Assembly: GCF_014652135.1 (NCBI RefSeq)
Contig: NZ_BMYF01000019.1
Coordinates: forward strand, 1 to 64,000
Source: Mongoliitalea lutea
GTDB lineage: Bacteria > Bacteroidota > Bacteroidia > Cytophagales > Cyclobacteriaceae
DNA length: 64,000 nucleotides
Direction of reading: 5' to 3'
The translations under genes were made by a program, and so were the position numbers. Positions 26,251 to 35,384 of the stretch are shown here, piece after piece (the stretch's first letter is position 1; the number at the start of each line of letters is the position of its first letter). The notes beneath the pieces are model-generated. The model ran no database searches, was not told where the DNA came from, and saw nothing but the letters and a program-made list of their open reading frames with translations.

Positions 26251-27474
26251 ATGTCCCAAAAGGTCGGAATAGATACTGTACGCAAGAGAGTTTTTAAAAT
26301 AGCCATACTATTATTGGGGTTATTGCTGTTTATTTTCTCTATTGATATGCTATCAGTATCCATGACCAAACTTAATTCTGATTTGGCCAGGGAGATTTTT
26401 CAGGCTACTAATAATCCTTTTGTAGGGCTTTTTATTGGTTTACTGATTACTGCGATGGTTCAAAGCAGTTCAACAGTCACAGCTATGATTGTGGCTGTAG
26501 TGGCTTCAGGCTCTATCAGTCTTCAGCAGGCAGTTCCCATGGTCATGGGGGCAAATATTGGTACTACCATTACAAGCACCCTTGTTGCTTTTTCCTACAT
26601 CATGAGAAAAAGTGAATTTAAGAAGGCGCTTTCCGCAGGGGTATTGCATGATGTTTTCAATATTCTGACAGTTCTTATCCTATTTCCATTGGAGATATAC
26701 TTTGGTCTTTTAAGCTCTGCCTCGTCTTACCTGACGCATGCTTTGTTTGAAAATAATACGAAATACGCTTCAGACTACGCTTACAATGTGATTTTCACGA
26801 GACCACTTACGCTTTGGATTTCAGAGAGGATCGGTTCGCCTGTTGTTTTGCTTTTGCTGAGTATCCTGTTGGTTTTTGTAGCCATTAAATTTCTCTCGGA
26901 TACGGTATTCAAAACTTATATCTCCTCCAACTATACAAAGGTCAGTAAATTCATCTTCAAGCAGCCTTTCTGGGCATTTTTCTACGGAGTATTCTTTACA
27001 GCCGCTGTACAATCAAGTACTGTCACTACATCATTGATTGTACCTGCTGTGGCCAACCGAAAAGTATCCTTGCTCAAAGCATTCCCTTTTATTATAGGAG
27101 CTAACATTGGTACTACCATCACAGCCGCTATTGCCGCCTTGTATAAAAATGAAGCTGCTATTGCCCTTGCTATGATGCATTTTTTGTTCAACTTAATCGG
27201 AGCTTTGATATTCTTACCATTTACTCCACTAAGAAATATTCCAGTAAGGATATCGACTTTTATAGGAACCGAGTCTGTGAAGACCCGGTTTGTTGGCTTT
27301 GCCTATATTCTTTTTACATTTTTCATTATCCCATTCCTGTTGATTTATTTCAATCAAGATGAGAATATATCCGAAATGGGGTGGAATGATGTCAAGAAAA
27401 ACGAGTTGATCATCAACGCACCAAAAGAAACTATTCCTGTTGAGCCGCTTCCATCAGCTGAACCCCAGAACTAG
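26251..27474 (+). CDS. Na/Pi-cotransporter family protein
   Basis: A 407-residue membrane protein using ATG 26251; a TTG 14 codons upstream lies at the predicted transcription start and is less likely. Two Na_Pi_cotrans repeats are clear: TAMVQSSSTVTAMIVAVVAS with MVMGANIGTTITSTLVAF, and AAVQSSTVTTSLIVPAVA with FIIGANIGTTITAAIAAL. The QSSS motifs form the Na+/phosphate site. It lacks the C-terminal PhoU-like domain found in some homologues. The last 44 nt overlap the convergent deoC gene. Confidence 0.93.
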   Translation: MSQKVGIDTVRKRVFKIAILLLGLLLFIFSIDMLSVSMTKLNSDLAREIFQATNNPFVGLFIGLLITAMVQSSSTVTAMIVAVVASGSISLQQAVPMVMGANIGTTITSTLVAFSYIMRKSEFKKALSAGVLHDVFNILTVLILFPLEIYFGLLSSASSYLTHALFENNTKYASDYAYNVIFTRPLTLWISERIGSPVVLLLLSILLVFVAIKFLSDTVFKTYISSNYTKVSKFIFKQPFWAFFYGVFFTAAVQSSTVTTSLIVPAVANRKVSLLKAFPFIIGANIGTTITAAIAALYKNEAAIALAMMHFLFNLIGALIFLPFTPLRNIPVRISTFIGTESVKTRFVGFAYILFTFFIIPFLLIYFNQDENISEMGWNDVKKNELIINAPKETIPVEPLPSAEPQN

Positions 27475-28090
27475 TTCCTATCCGGTCAGCACCTGCTTGG
27501 ATCAACTTTACTGCTTGTTCATAGGTTTTGATACCCCCACTGGCCTTGATGCCAACAGAGCTTGGTAGATTTTCCCGCATCAATTTGATATGCTTTTCTT
27601 TGGCTCCTTCGGGTGCGAATCCCGTAGATGTCTTCACATAATCTACTCCCGCCTCTGCACATATTTTGCAGGCTTGGATGATTTCCTCATCCGATAAGTA
27701 GGCAGTTTCGATGATTACTTTCAATATGCGCTCATGCTCATGACATAATTGGGCTACTTTGGCAAGCTCGATTTTTGGCCAATTCATACCGGCCTTGAAA
27801 GCTGTTATGGACCATACGATATCAATCTCATCCGCGCCATTTTTAATCGCCAACTCTGTCTCAAAGACCTTAGTTTCTGTCATATTGTAACCTAAAGGAA
27901 ACCCAACTACCGTTACCAGCTGAATGGGCGCATCCCCAATTTCTCGCTTTGCTTTTTTAACCCAAAATGGGGGAACACAGATTCCGACAAATTCATATTG
28001 TTTGGCTTCTGCCACTAATTGTTCAATCTCCGCATCTACCAAAGTAGCTCTCAATACTGTCTGTTCTATGTAGCGATTAAGATTTTTCAT
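27431..28090 (-). CDS. deoC: Deoxyribose-phosphate aldolase
   Basis: A 219-residue TIM-barrel aldolase cleaving 2-deoxyribose-5-phosphate to glyceraldehyde-3-phosphate and acetaldehyde in nucleoside catabolism. Start at 28090 gives MKNLNRYIEQTVLRATLVD, the family N-terminus; the 17-residue upstream extension is rejected. Catalytic wording: VGFPLGYN, KNGADEIDIVW, KVIIETAYLSDEEI, the Schiff-base Lys in VDYVKTSTGFAPEGA, and GIKASGGIKTYEQA. Starts 7 nt after the dehydrogenase gene. The C-terminus overlaps the plus-strand transporter. Confidence 0.96.
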   Translation of the reverse strand: MKNLNRYIEQTVLRATLVDAEIEQLVAEAKQYEFVGICVPPFWVKKAKREIGDAPIQLVTVVGFPLGYNMTETKVFETELAIKNGADEIDIVWSITAFKAGMNWPKIELAKVAQLCHEHERILKVIIETAYLSDEEIIQACKICAEAGVDYVKTSTGFAPEGAKEKHIKLMRENLPSSVGIKASGGIKTYEQAVKLIQAGADRIGTSSGVQLMEAAQQE

Positions 28091-28097
28091 ATATGTG

Positions 28098-29306
28098 TTA
28101 TTCTTTTCCTTCAACAAAATCCTGTAAGTAAATATATTCAATGGTCAGGTCTCCCTCTTTGGTAATACTAGCTTTATCCAAGACCTTAGATGAGGATTTC
28201 AGTAATTCTGGAATAAAATGTCTGATCAATTGATTGCCAAAATCCTCTGAAGCATCCCTTGGTAATTCCGTAGGCAGATTATCAATGGCCATAACAGAAA
28301 TACTTGTTTGCTTTCCAAAGGCTGGAATTTCTGACAAGGTCTGCCTATCCACATCGTAAACTGGATCAGCCATGGAAGTTGGGTGAAAGGTCGTAGGAAC
28401 GCTTCCATCAACATCGCAGGTGATATCTGCAATGACAGAAATGTTGAAATCCTCTGATTGGATGTCCTTTAATTCAAACAATCGAGGGGCTCTTCTATCC
28501 CAATATGCTGCTGCAATAAAGATATCACTGACCTCTGCATATTTGAGAAAATGGCTTTCATACAGCTGGGGACTTTTATAAAACTCTTGGCGATCATAAC
28601 CACCGTCTGTTTTTCTCCGGTTATAGTCAGCCGTTGCCAACACTGTAAATACTGCCTCATCATAAAAAACATGAAGGAAATCATGAGCTGACACCTGCTT
28701 AAGCCCGACTTTTTCCAATACTTCCACTACCCCTCGACCAACTTTGCCTGCACCTGTCACTACTATCTTGATTGGTGGGAGTTGTACCTTTTTCAATTCT
28801 AGTGTGAGTTCCGCTTGATCGAAACATTCAAAGGCCCGATTCAAATCATACAAGCCAGATTTTTTTCCATAGGTCCACAAACCATTATAAGCTCCCACAA
28901 CTCCTGCCCACTTACCAAAAGCAACTGTTCTCGCACCTTGTTCATCCACCAAAATTTCATAATCCATGAGGCTGATTCCTTTTTCCAAGACTGCCTGTAG
29001 AAGTTTTCGATTATTGGCCTGCTTCTTTATGGTATGCGAAAAGAAAACATAGCGCTTATTTGGGATTAGCTGACCTATAGGAACTTCCTTGATACCCATC
29101 AATAAATCACAGGTACTGATATCTTCGACAACCGCAATACCTGCATCCAAGTATTCCTGATCTGTATAACATCGAACAGCACTTTTCTCCACAACAAAGG
29201 ATAACTGATTCTGAAAGGTATTTTGCAAATCTGCTAGTTGCCTTGGTGTGAATGGAACTCGCTTATCTGGAGGAACTTTGCCTTCTCTGATGATGCCTAT
29301 TTTCAT
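28098..29306 (-). CDS. Saccharopine dehydrogenase (LYS1)-like NAD(P)-dependent oxidoreductase
   Basis: A 402-residue two-domain dehydrogenase. The N-terminal AlaDH/PNT domain (KIGIIREGKVPPDKRVPFTP), then LMDYEILVDEQGARTVAFG with WAGVVGAYNG, a Rossmann segment VVTGAGKVGRGVVEVL (about 178-193) and a late block DNLPTELPRDASEDFGNQL. The last block is diagnostic of lysine-forming saccharopine dehydrogenases. Whether it acts in lysine catabolism or on another amino acid is not shown. Upstream of deoC by 7 nt, a pairing without evident pathway link. Confidence 0.85.
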   Translation of the reverse strand: MKIGIIREGKVPPDKRVPFTPRQLADLQNTFQNQLSFVVEKSAVRCYTDQEYLDAGIAVVEDISTCDLLMGIKEVPIGQLIPNKRYVFFSHTIKKQANNRKLLQAVLEKGISLMDYEILVDEQGARTVAFGKWAGVVGAYNGLWTYGKKSGLYDLNRAFECFDQAELTLELKKVQLPPIKIVVTGAGKVGRGVVEVLEKVGLKQVSAHDFLHVFYDEAVFTVLATADYNRRKTDGGYDRQEFYKSPQLYESHFLKYAEVSDIFIAAAYWDRRAPRLFELKDIQSEDFNISVIADITCDVDGSVPTTFHPTSMADPVYDVDRQTLSEIPAFGKQTSISVMAIDNLPTELPRDASEDFGNQLIRHFIPELLKSSSKVLDKASITKEGDLTIEYIYLQDFVEGKE

Positions 29307-29395
29307 ACTGGGTTGGGATAAAAAAAACTTGGTTATTGGGTTTGATAGGGACTTTTAAGCTACTTTGTGTGTTTAGTAGCTAAATTATTCGCAAT

Positions 29396-29998
29396 ATGGA
29401 CAGTTCATATGTTTACTTGATTATATTTTGGGCGGTGTTTTACCTTCATCACTCACTCTTTGCAAGCTTGAATATAAAAAGAAAAATAAAAGCTTTGGTA
29501 AAAAAGGCATATTTATGGAACAGACTACTCTATACAGGAATTGCAAGTATTCTTTTTTTTGGGATTTTCATCTATTCTGGGACCATTGAGCCTAATCTAT
29601 TGTTGCATCCTACTGACGTATTGACCTATCTCGGGTATATGCTGGCAGCATTTGGAACCATCATTTTAGTGAAATCCTTCAAAAATTTCAGTGGAAAAAG
29701 ATTTTCAGGTCTAACGCCACATGACGATTTGGAAATTAAAGAAGAATTGATTCAAACAGGTATTCATGGGTATATCAGACATCCAATTTATGCAGGATTA
29801 ATCCTAATATTTACGGGATATTTTCTTTTCTCTCCTACGCTTGCTTCGTTAATCCATGTTGGAATGCTCCTGTTATATCTACCGATTGGTATATATTTAG
29901 AAGAAAAGAAGTTGCTGGCAATCTTTGGTGAGGCATATAAAAAGTATCAATCAAATGTACCTGCGCTTATTCCAAGAGGCATAAAAAAAGCCGGCTGA
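29396..29998 (+). CDS. Isoprenylcysteine carboxyl methyltransferase-like membrane protein
   Basis: A 200-residue integral membrane protein with about five hydrophobic segments. The ICMT/PEMT SAM-binding signature IRHPIYAGLILIFTGYFLFS (about 125-144) and a late EEKKLLAIFGEAYKKYQSNV are diagnostic of the superfamily; the substrate in bacteria is generally unknown. Monocistronic, ATG 29396, with a strong bidirectional terminator at its end. Confidence 0.85.
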   Translation: MDSSYVYLIIFWAVFYLHHSLFASLNIKRKIKALVKKAYLWNRLLYTGIASILFFGIFIYSGTIEPNLLLHPTDVLTYLGYMLAAFGTIILVKSFKNFSGKRFSGLTPHDDLEIKEELIQTGIHGYIRHPIYAGLILIFTGYFLFSPTLASLIHVGMLLLYLPIGIYLEEKKLLAIFGEAYKKYQSNVPALIPRGIKKAG

Positions 29999-30014
29999 TT
30001 TGGCCGGCTTTTTT
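29985..30014. terminator. Bidirectional terminator
   Basis: AAAAAGCCGGC (29985-29995) pairs with GCCGGCTTTTT (30003-30013), A-tract before and T-tract after. It serves the plus-strand methyltransferase gene and the convergent FKBP operon. Confidence 0.93.
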
Positions 30015-30020
30015 ATTTTT

Positions 30021-30566
30021 TTACTCCATTCCCAAAAATTCCACTTCAAATTTTAAGACAGAATTAGCTGGTATTCTTTCTAAGTTTTTATTGTCTCGAT
30101 ACGCCCAAGGTGAAGGAATTATCAATATTGCTTTTGAACCACTCCTTAATCTTCTAAAACCAATACTGAAGCCTTCAATAGCGTCTCTTTGTCCCACGGT
30201 AAACTCAAAAATTCTATAAATTCGATTCTCATCGAAAATATTATTGGCTATTGCTACATTTTCAAGACTTGTGTCAAAAACAGTACCATCTAAGAGCATT
30301 CCTGTATAGTGCGTATAGACCAAGTTCCTGTCCACGGGAAATGCTCCATCTCCTTCTTTTTGTACAATTATAATAACTCCGTTGGGATCATGTATCCGGT
30401 ATAGGCTATCAATATCAGCAGTTTCCAAAAACTGATTAATTATTTCCTTATCACGTGCAAGATTGCCTTCTACATCGTAAACAGGGCCGAAAGGACTGAC
30501 CGGTTCACATGCCACCCCTACTAATGAGATAAAGACCAAAGCATAAAATAAAATTCTTCTTCGCAT
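30021..30566 (-). CDS. FKBP-type peptidyl-prolyl isomerase lipoprotein (third in tandem)
   Basis: A 181-residue lipoprotein; signal segment LFYALVFISLVGVAC gives a lipobox with Cys near 20. The FKBP domain (about 78-181) shows VYTHYTGMLLDGTVFDTS, FTVGQRDAIEGFSIGF and KAILIIPSPWAYRD. Several active-site aromatics differ from FKBP12, so chaperone activity may exceed isomerase activity. Its ATG overlaps the stop of the preceding FKBP gene by one base (TAATG). Related to GldI-type lipoproteins of gliding bacteria, an inference. Confidence 0.88.
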   Translation of the reverse strand: MRRRILFYALVFISLVGVACEPVSPFGPVYDVEGNLARDKEIINQFLETADIDSLYRIHDPNGVIIIVQKEGDGAFPVDRNLVYTHYTGMLLDGTVFDTSLENVAIANNIFDENRIYRIFEFTVGQRDAIEGFSIGFRRLRSGSKAILIIPSPWAYRDNKNLERIPANSVLKFEVEFLGME

Positions 30567-31117
30567 TACAAGCCGTCGTCTATGTCGTTTTTCTTAACTT
30601 CAATTAAATCCATTTCAAAGATCAAGGGCTGATTCCTCAGTTCACCCGCCCTTGGGTCATCTCCATATCCAAACAAGGAAGGAAATATGATAAATGCCTT
30701 ATCTCCTTGTTCCAGCTTTGATATTCCAAATTCAAACCCAGCAATAACTCTCCCAGCCCCAAGTAATACACCTAAAGGTCTATAGTTTCTTTGTGAATTG
30801 AATAAATTATTTTCTCTAGCCACTTGCTCTATAGACGTGTCAAAAATTGAGTTGTCTAATAGCTTACCTGTGTAATCTACAAAAACAGAATCACCATCTA
30901 TTGGCCTAATTCCAGATTCAGAAAGATCCTGCCAAAACATATAAATTCCAAGAAGAGGGTCAGAAAACTCCTTTACCGAAGAAATATTATTAACCCTTAG
31001 GTATTCTTCAATTCTCTCTACTTCACGTTCAAATCGCGTTAAAGAGTTTTCGGAATCGGAAATACATCCTGAAAACAGGAAGAAAATTGACAGAATACCT
31101 AAGAATTGCTTTTTCAT
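30566..31117 (-). CDS. FKBP-type peptidyl-prolyl isomerase lipoprotein (second in tandem)
   Basis: A 183-residue lipoprotein from ATG 31117; signal FLGILSIFFLFSGC has a lipobox with Cys about 18. The FKBP domain (about 78-175) includes VFVDYTGKLLDNSIFDTS, LGAGRVIAGFEFGISKLEQG and AFIIFPSLFGYGDDP. It differs from both neighbours in its N-terminal third. Coupled to the next gene by TAATG; the upstream FKBP gene ends about 58 bp away. Confidence 0.88.
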   Translation of the reverse strand: MKKQFLGILSIFFLFSGCISDSENSLTRFEREVERIEEYLRVNNISSVKEFSDPLLGIYMFWQDLSESGIRPIDGDSVFVDYTGKLLDNSIFDTSIEQVARENNLFNSQRNYRPLGVLLGAGRVIAGFEFGISKLEQGDKAFIIFPSLFGYGDDPRAGELRNQPLIFEMDLIEVKKNDIDDGL

Positions 31118-31175
31118 ATTAAACATTTTTTATCTAATCAAGATGGAAGCTTTTTGCCACACTCGATCTTTCAAG

Positions 31176-32111
31176 TTACTTTTGAACGTCAGTGATTTCT
31201 ACGTCAAAGATTAAGATTGAGTTTGGACCAATCGCACCGCCCGCAGCTCTTTCACCGTAAGCTAGTGGAGAAGGAATGATTAGCTTAGCTTTGTCACCTT
31301 TTTTCAATAATGCCAAGCCTTCATCCCATCCTGGAATTACTCTGCCCTGTCCTACCATTACATCAAATGGCGCATATCCACCTACTGCATCTCTTTGCTC
31401 ACTGAAAACACCATTGGCCTGTGCCACATCTTTCAAACTTGTATCGAATAATGTTCCATCCAACAGATAACCAGCATAATGAACAAACGCTAAATCTCCG
31501 GCTTCAATTGCAGGACCGGTTCCTTCTTTTTCTATGACGTAAAATAGACCTGATTCAGTCTTGGTTGCCTGAATATTATTTTCTGCCAAATATTCCTCGA
31601 TCAACTTTACATCTGTTTGTAATTGTACAGCTGAACTTTCAGCCATTTTTTTCATCTGAGCATCTTGCAGAGCCATAAAGTATGCTTCCACACCCTCTTG
31701 GTCCAAGACATCAATGACACCAATCTGAATTTTGATTTTTTGATCTGCTGTCAAGAAAAATGGAATGTTATCTCTAAATACTTTTTGTGCAACTGTTTCG
31801 ATGTAAATACTATCTGCTTTTTTCAAGCCTAAAAAGATTTCATCCATACCAGTCTCTCTTGGAAGAGAATCATTGAACTGCAAGTAGCCTGGCATTTCTT
31901 GTTCATAAGTAGAAATGAAAACTGAGTCTTTGTCTGTCTTAACAATCAAGTTGTAAAGGATAAACTCACCATTTTTCGGGGAAATTTTTCCTTCTTTAAT
32001 ATAGGTATATTCTATACCGTCTGAGGTGGTTTTGGTTTTTTTACAAGATACCAAACCTAAGGTTGCTGTCAGAATAACAGCCAATAAAAGGGTACTCTTA
32101 ATTTTTTTCAT
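31176..32111 (-). CDS. FKBP-type peptidyl-prolyl isomerase lipoprotein (first in tandem, two-domain)
   Basis: A 311-residue lipoprotein with signal LLLAVILTATLGLVSC and Cys about 23. Residues ~30-170 form a divergent N-terminal FKBP-like region (KNGEFILYNLIVKT, GMDEIFLGLKKAD). The C-terminal canonical FKBP domain (~195-311) has AFVHYAGYLLDGTLFDTS, FDVMVGQGRVIPGWDEGLA, KLIIPSPLAYGERAAGG and GPNSILIFDVEI. This is the best-conserved isomerase of the three. Its start overlaps the nrnA end by 14 nt. Confidence 0.92.
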   Translation of the reverse strand: MKKIKSTLLLAVILTATLGLVSCKKTKTTSDGIEYTYIKEGKISPKNGEFILYNLIVKTDKDSVFISTYEQEMPGYLQFNDSLPRETGMDEIFLGLKKADSIYIETVAQKVFRDNIPFFLTADQKIKIQIGVIDVLDQEGVEAYFMALQDAQMKKMAESSAVQLQTDVKLIEEYLAENNIQATKTESGLFYVIEKEGTGPAIEAGDLAFVHYAGYLLDGTLFDTSLKDVAQANGVFSEQRDAVGGYAPFDVMVGQGRVIPGWDEGLALLKKGDKAKLIIPSPLAYGERAAGGAIGPNSILIFDVEITDVQK

Positions 32112-33138
32112 GGATGAGTTCTAATTGATTGAAAAGGGTGTGTTGATTTTCTTTTATAAGTTGTTCGAATTTATCGGTTGTTTCTTTGAGCGACAATACA
32201 GACTTTCCTCCTGAGGCGTTTTTATGGCCTCCTCCATCAAAGTGTTCCGCAGCAAATTTGTTGACTGCTACTTCCTCCACGGACCTGAAAGAAATTTTTA
32301 TCCCATCTTCCCGCTCGGTAAAAAGTGCCGCAATCTTAATCCCGTCCAAAGATAGCGCATAATTAACTAAACCCTCGGTATCTCCTGTTTGGGAATTATA
32401 TTTTCGTAAGTCTTTTTTGTTGATAGCGAAGTAAGCTGTTTTCAAATCTTGCAGGATAACCAATCGTCGACTGATCGCAAAACCTATGAATTTTAGTCGA
32501 TTAATGGAATTGTTATCGTAAATCTGACGGGAAATTCGGGTATTGTCTGCACCTAACTCAATCAAGTCAGCTGTGATTAGGTGGACGTTTTTGGTCGTAT
32601 TTGGATGTCTAAAGCCTCCTGTATCTGTCATGATACCGGCATACAAGCAATCTGCAATATCTTTATCTATCAATTCCTTGTCTCCCAATTTGCAGATGAG
32701 CTCAAAAATCAATTCACAGGTAGCTGCAGCCTGAGTACTCCAATAGCGGAAGTCAACAAAGTCTTTTGGGTCCTGATGATGGTCAATGTTTACTTTAAAA
32801 GCTTTGCTTTCCAAAAAGTATGGCATAAACTCATGCATACGCTTAGGGCAAGAGAAGTCTAATCCAATCAGCAGGGTTGCTTTTTTTAGTTTCTCCAGAG
32901 CTTTCAACGCTTGCTTTTCATCCTCAAAGTTCAATACCTCATCATTACCCTTCATCCAATGTAGGAAAGTAGGATAATCAGAAGGTGTCACGACTGTGAC
33001 ATCATGACCTTTTTTCTTGAGGTAATTAGCCATACCCAAACTAGATCCCAATGCATCAGCATCCGGCTTGTGATGTGTAGTTATTATTACGTGCTGAGGG
33101 GAGGCTAATAGGCTTTTTAATGACTCTAATTCTTGCAT
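32098..33138 (-). CDS. nrnA: DHH/DHHA1 phosphoesterase (NrnA-type nanoRNase / PAP phosphatase)
   Basis: A 346-residue cytoplasmic enzyme; ATG 33138 chosen (MQELESLKSLL), eight codons after an in-frame alternative. DHH domain: ITTHHKPDADALGSSLGMAN (first metal site), LLIGLDFSCP, VNIDHHQDPKDFVDFRY (DHH motif). DHHA1: AEHFDGGGHKNASGG. It degrades 2-5 nt RNAs and dephosphorylates 3'-phosphoadenosine 5'-phosphate. Heads the FKBP tandem; nrnA next to ndk and a GldI-like FKBP is an arrangement recalled from gliding Bacteroidota. Confidence 0.95.
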   Translation of the reverse strand: MQELESLKSLLASPQHVIITTHHKPDADALGSSLGMANYLKKKGHDVTVVTPSDYPTFLHWMKGNDEVLNFEDEKQALKALEKLKKATLLIGLDFSCPKRMHEFMPYFLESKAFKVNIDHHQDPKDFVDFRYWSTQAAATCELIFELICKLGDKELIDKDIADCLYAGIMTDTGGFRHPNTTKNVHLITADLIELGADNTRISRQIYDNNSINRLKFIGFAISRRLVILQDLKTAYFAINKKDLRKYNSQTGDTEGLVNYALSLDGIKIAALFTEREDGIKISFRSVEEVAVNKFAAEHFDGGGHKNASGGKSVLSLKETTDKFEQLIKENQHTLFNQLELIHEKN

Positions 33139-33286
33139 TCGATTGCGTTTGTCGGTGAGCAATTAGCCCACACAGTCTGCAAAGGTGGGGAATATTTTTG
33201 AATTTTCCCAATCAAGCTAATGAGCTTAAAAAGAATTAGATAACGGAATATTTGCGGGTTTTATAGGACTTTCTCATGAATTAAGG

Positions 33287-33294
33287 TATTTTTG
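33287..33294 (+). promoter_or_regulatory. Candidate Bacteroidota -7 element for ndk
   Basis: TATTTTTG matches TAnnTTTG exactly and is followed by GC, 35 nt before the ndk ATG. Confidence 0.5.
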
Positions 33295-33328
33295 CACCCG
33301 AATTTAAATCCATCTTAATTACAGAAAA

Positions 33329-33751
33329 ATGGCAGGTAACAGAACATTCACAATGGTTAAGCCTGATGCTTTTGGCGCAGGTAACTCAGGTGCAATATTA
33401 AAAATGATTGAAGAGGCAGGTTTTAAAATTGTGGCTATGAAAGCAACTCAGCTGACTCCTGAATTGGCTGGCAAATTTTATGAGGTTCACAAAGAAAGAC
33501 CTTTTTACAATGACCTTTGCAAGTATATGTCTTCCGGACCTATCATCGCAGCTATCTTGGAAAAAGATAACGCAGTAGAGGATTTCAGAACTTTGATCGG
33601 TGCAACTAACCCTGCTAATGCTGCTGAAGGAACAATCCGTAAAATCTTTGCTACTTCCATCGAAGCAAACGCTGTTCACGGATCTGACTCCGATGAAAAC
33701 GCAGCAATCGAAGGAGACTTCTACTTCAGCAAATTGGAGAGAGTAAGATAA
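33329..33751 (+). CDS. ndk: Nucleoside diphosphate kinase
   Basis: A 140-residue cytosolic enzyme transferring gamma-phosphate between NTPs and NDPs. FTMVKPDAF at the N-terminus, [37 protein letters not shown] and the phospho-histidine in [15 protein letters not shown] (about residue 118) are all intact. Monocistronic, divergent from nrnA. Confidence 0.98.
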   Translation: MAGNRTFTMVKPDAFGAGNSGAILKMIEEAGFKIVAMKATQLTPELAGKFYEVHKERPFYNDLCKYMSSGPIIAAILEKDNAVEDFRTLIGATNPANAAEGTIRKIFATSIEANAVHGSDSDENAAIEGDFYFSKLERVR

Positions 33752-33781
33752 AAAAGAGCAGCCTAGAGCTGCTTTTTTTAT
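33751..33781 (+). terminator. Terminator of ndk
   Basis: AGCAGC (33757-33762), loop CTAGA, GCTGCT (33768-33773), flanked by an A-tract and T-tract. Confidence 0.9.
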
Positions 33782-33903
33782 GTCTTGTTCACAAAAATCA
33801 TAAAGGAAGGGTAACCATTAAGGAGTGATGAGATATCTAGTCGGTTTTTAAATAATGAAATTTTTTCCAAGCGCTTATTGTTATTTTTCCAAATGAACAT
33901 CCC

Positions 33904-35361
33904 ATGTCTCTAGCAGTACAGTTTAATTTCGATACCACTTATACCAAACTACCAGCCTTTTTTTACAGTGAAATTGCACCTACGGCAGTGGCTACTCCTC
34001 AATTGGTTTTACTGAATCAAGGATTGGCACAAACGCTCGGAGTTACTTTTGATGAGCAACGGATTTCAGAAATGGGAGAAATCTTTGCGGGTAATCAGTT
34101 AATCCCGGAAACTATTCCTATCGCACAGGCCTATGCCGGTCATCAGTTTGGGAGTTTTACTATGCTTGGAGATGGAAGAGCGATCCTCTTAGGAGAACAA
34201 ATTACACCCAACGGAGAGCGCTATGATATCCAACTCAAAGGTTCGGGCCGAACTCCTTACTCTAGGGGAGGAGATGGACGTGCTCACTTTGCAGCCATGC
34301 TTCGAGAATACCTGATGTCAGAGGCCTTGCACTATTTGAAAATTCCTACATCCAGGTCACTAGCAGTAGTTTGGACTGGAGAGCCCGTGTATAGAGAGCG
34401 AACTAGACCCGGTGCCGTATTGACAAGGGTCGCAAAAAGTCACCTACGGGTGGGTACCTTTGAATATGCAAGAAACTTTCAGGGAGGAGCCCATCTTCAA
34501 GATCTTTTGGACTATGCTATTGCCAGACATTTCCCTCATTTAAATGATGCTGATAATAAAGCCATCGCATTCTTTGAACAAGTCATGGAGTTGCAAGCTG
34601 GTTTGATTGTAGATTGGATGCGGGTAGGTTTTATCCACGGGGTCATGAATACAGATAATATGTGCATCGCCGGAGAAACAATCGATTATGGGCCATGTGC
34701 ATTTATGAATGCCTATGAACCAAAGACCGTCTTTAGTTCCATCGATACCCAAGGCCGGTATGCCTATGGCAATCAACCCTATATTGCCCATTGGAATTTA
34801 TCTTGCTTGATTTCTGCCTTACTTCCAGCAATCTCATCCAACAAAGAGGAAGCTGTCAAATTAGCAGAAGCGAGTTTGAAGAAATTCCCTGCCATCTACG
34901 AAGCCAAATGGTTGGATATGATGCGTAGAAAGCTAGGACTTACCCAAGTGGACGCAAAGGACAAGCAGCTCATAGACCGCCTACTTGGGTGGATGCAAGG
35001 ACAAAAAGCTGATTTCACTAATACCTTTTTCTACCTCCAAGAAGGTAAATTTCCTGAAACTGCAGGCTATCAATCTCCGATTTTGGAAGAATGGATAGCT
35101 GATTGGGAGCAGCGTATTGCCGCAGAACAAAGATCTATAGCAGATGCACAGGCATTGATGCGAAAAGTCAACCCCGCCTTTATTCCAAGAAATCATAAAG
35201 TTGAAGAGGGACTAAAAGCAGCAGAAAAAGGAGATATGGAACCATTCCATCAACTATTGGAGGTAATTCAACAGCCATACGTTTTCAGGCCTTCATTTGA
35301 AAGCTACCAAGAAGTACCGGAATCTTTCGATGAAAATTACCAGACCTTTTGCGGAACCTGA
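33904..35361 (+). CDS. selO: SelO family protein adenylyltransferase (YdiU/UPF0061)
   Basis: A 485-residue pseudokinase-fold enzyme that AMPylates protein Ser/Thr/Tyr residues, tied to redox control. Family wording: AQAYAGHQFGSFTMLGDGRA, the P-loop-like LKGSGRTPYSRGGDGRA, SRSLAVVWTGEPV, GVMNTDNMCIAGETIDYGPC (catalytic Asn and Asp) and a C-terminal Cys in FCGT where eukaryotic homologues carry selenocysteine. Start ATG 33904 gives the usual N-terminus. Monocistronic. Confidence 0.96.
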   Translation: MSLAVQFNFDTTYTKLPAFFYSEIAPTAVATPQLVLLNQGLAQTLGVTFDEQRISEMGEIFAGNQLIPETIPIAQAYAGHQFGSFTMLGDGRAILLGEQITPNGERYDIQLKGSGRTPYSRGGDGRAHFAAMLREYLMSEALHYLKIPTSRSLAVVWTGEPVYRERTRPGAVLTRVAKSHLRVGTFEYARNFQGGAHLQDLLDYAIARHFPHLNDADNKAIAFFEQVMELQAGLIVDWMRVGFIHGVMNTDNMCIAGETIDYGPCAFMNAYEPKTVFSSIDTQGRYAYGNQPYIAHWNLSCLISALLPAISSNKEEAVKLAEASLKKFPAIYEAKWLDMMRRKLGLTQVDAKDKQLIDRLLGWMQGQKADFTNTFFYLQEGKFPETAGYQSPILEEWIADWEQRIAAEQRSIADAQALMRKVNPAFIPRNHKVEEGLKAAEKGDMEPFHQLLEVIQQPYVFRPSFESYQEVPESFDENYQTFCGT

Positions 35362-35384
35362 TTTGCAATTTTGGATAGCAAGTC

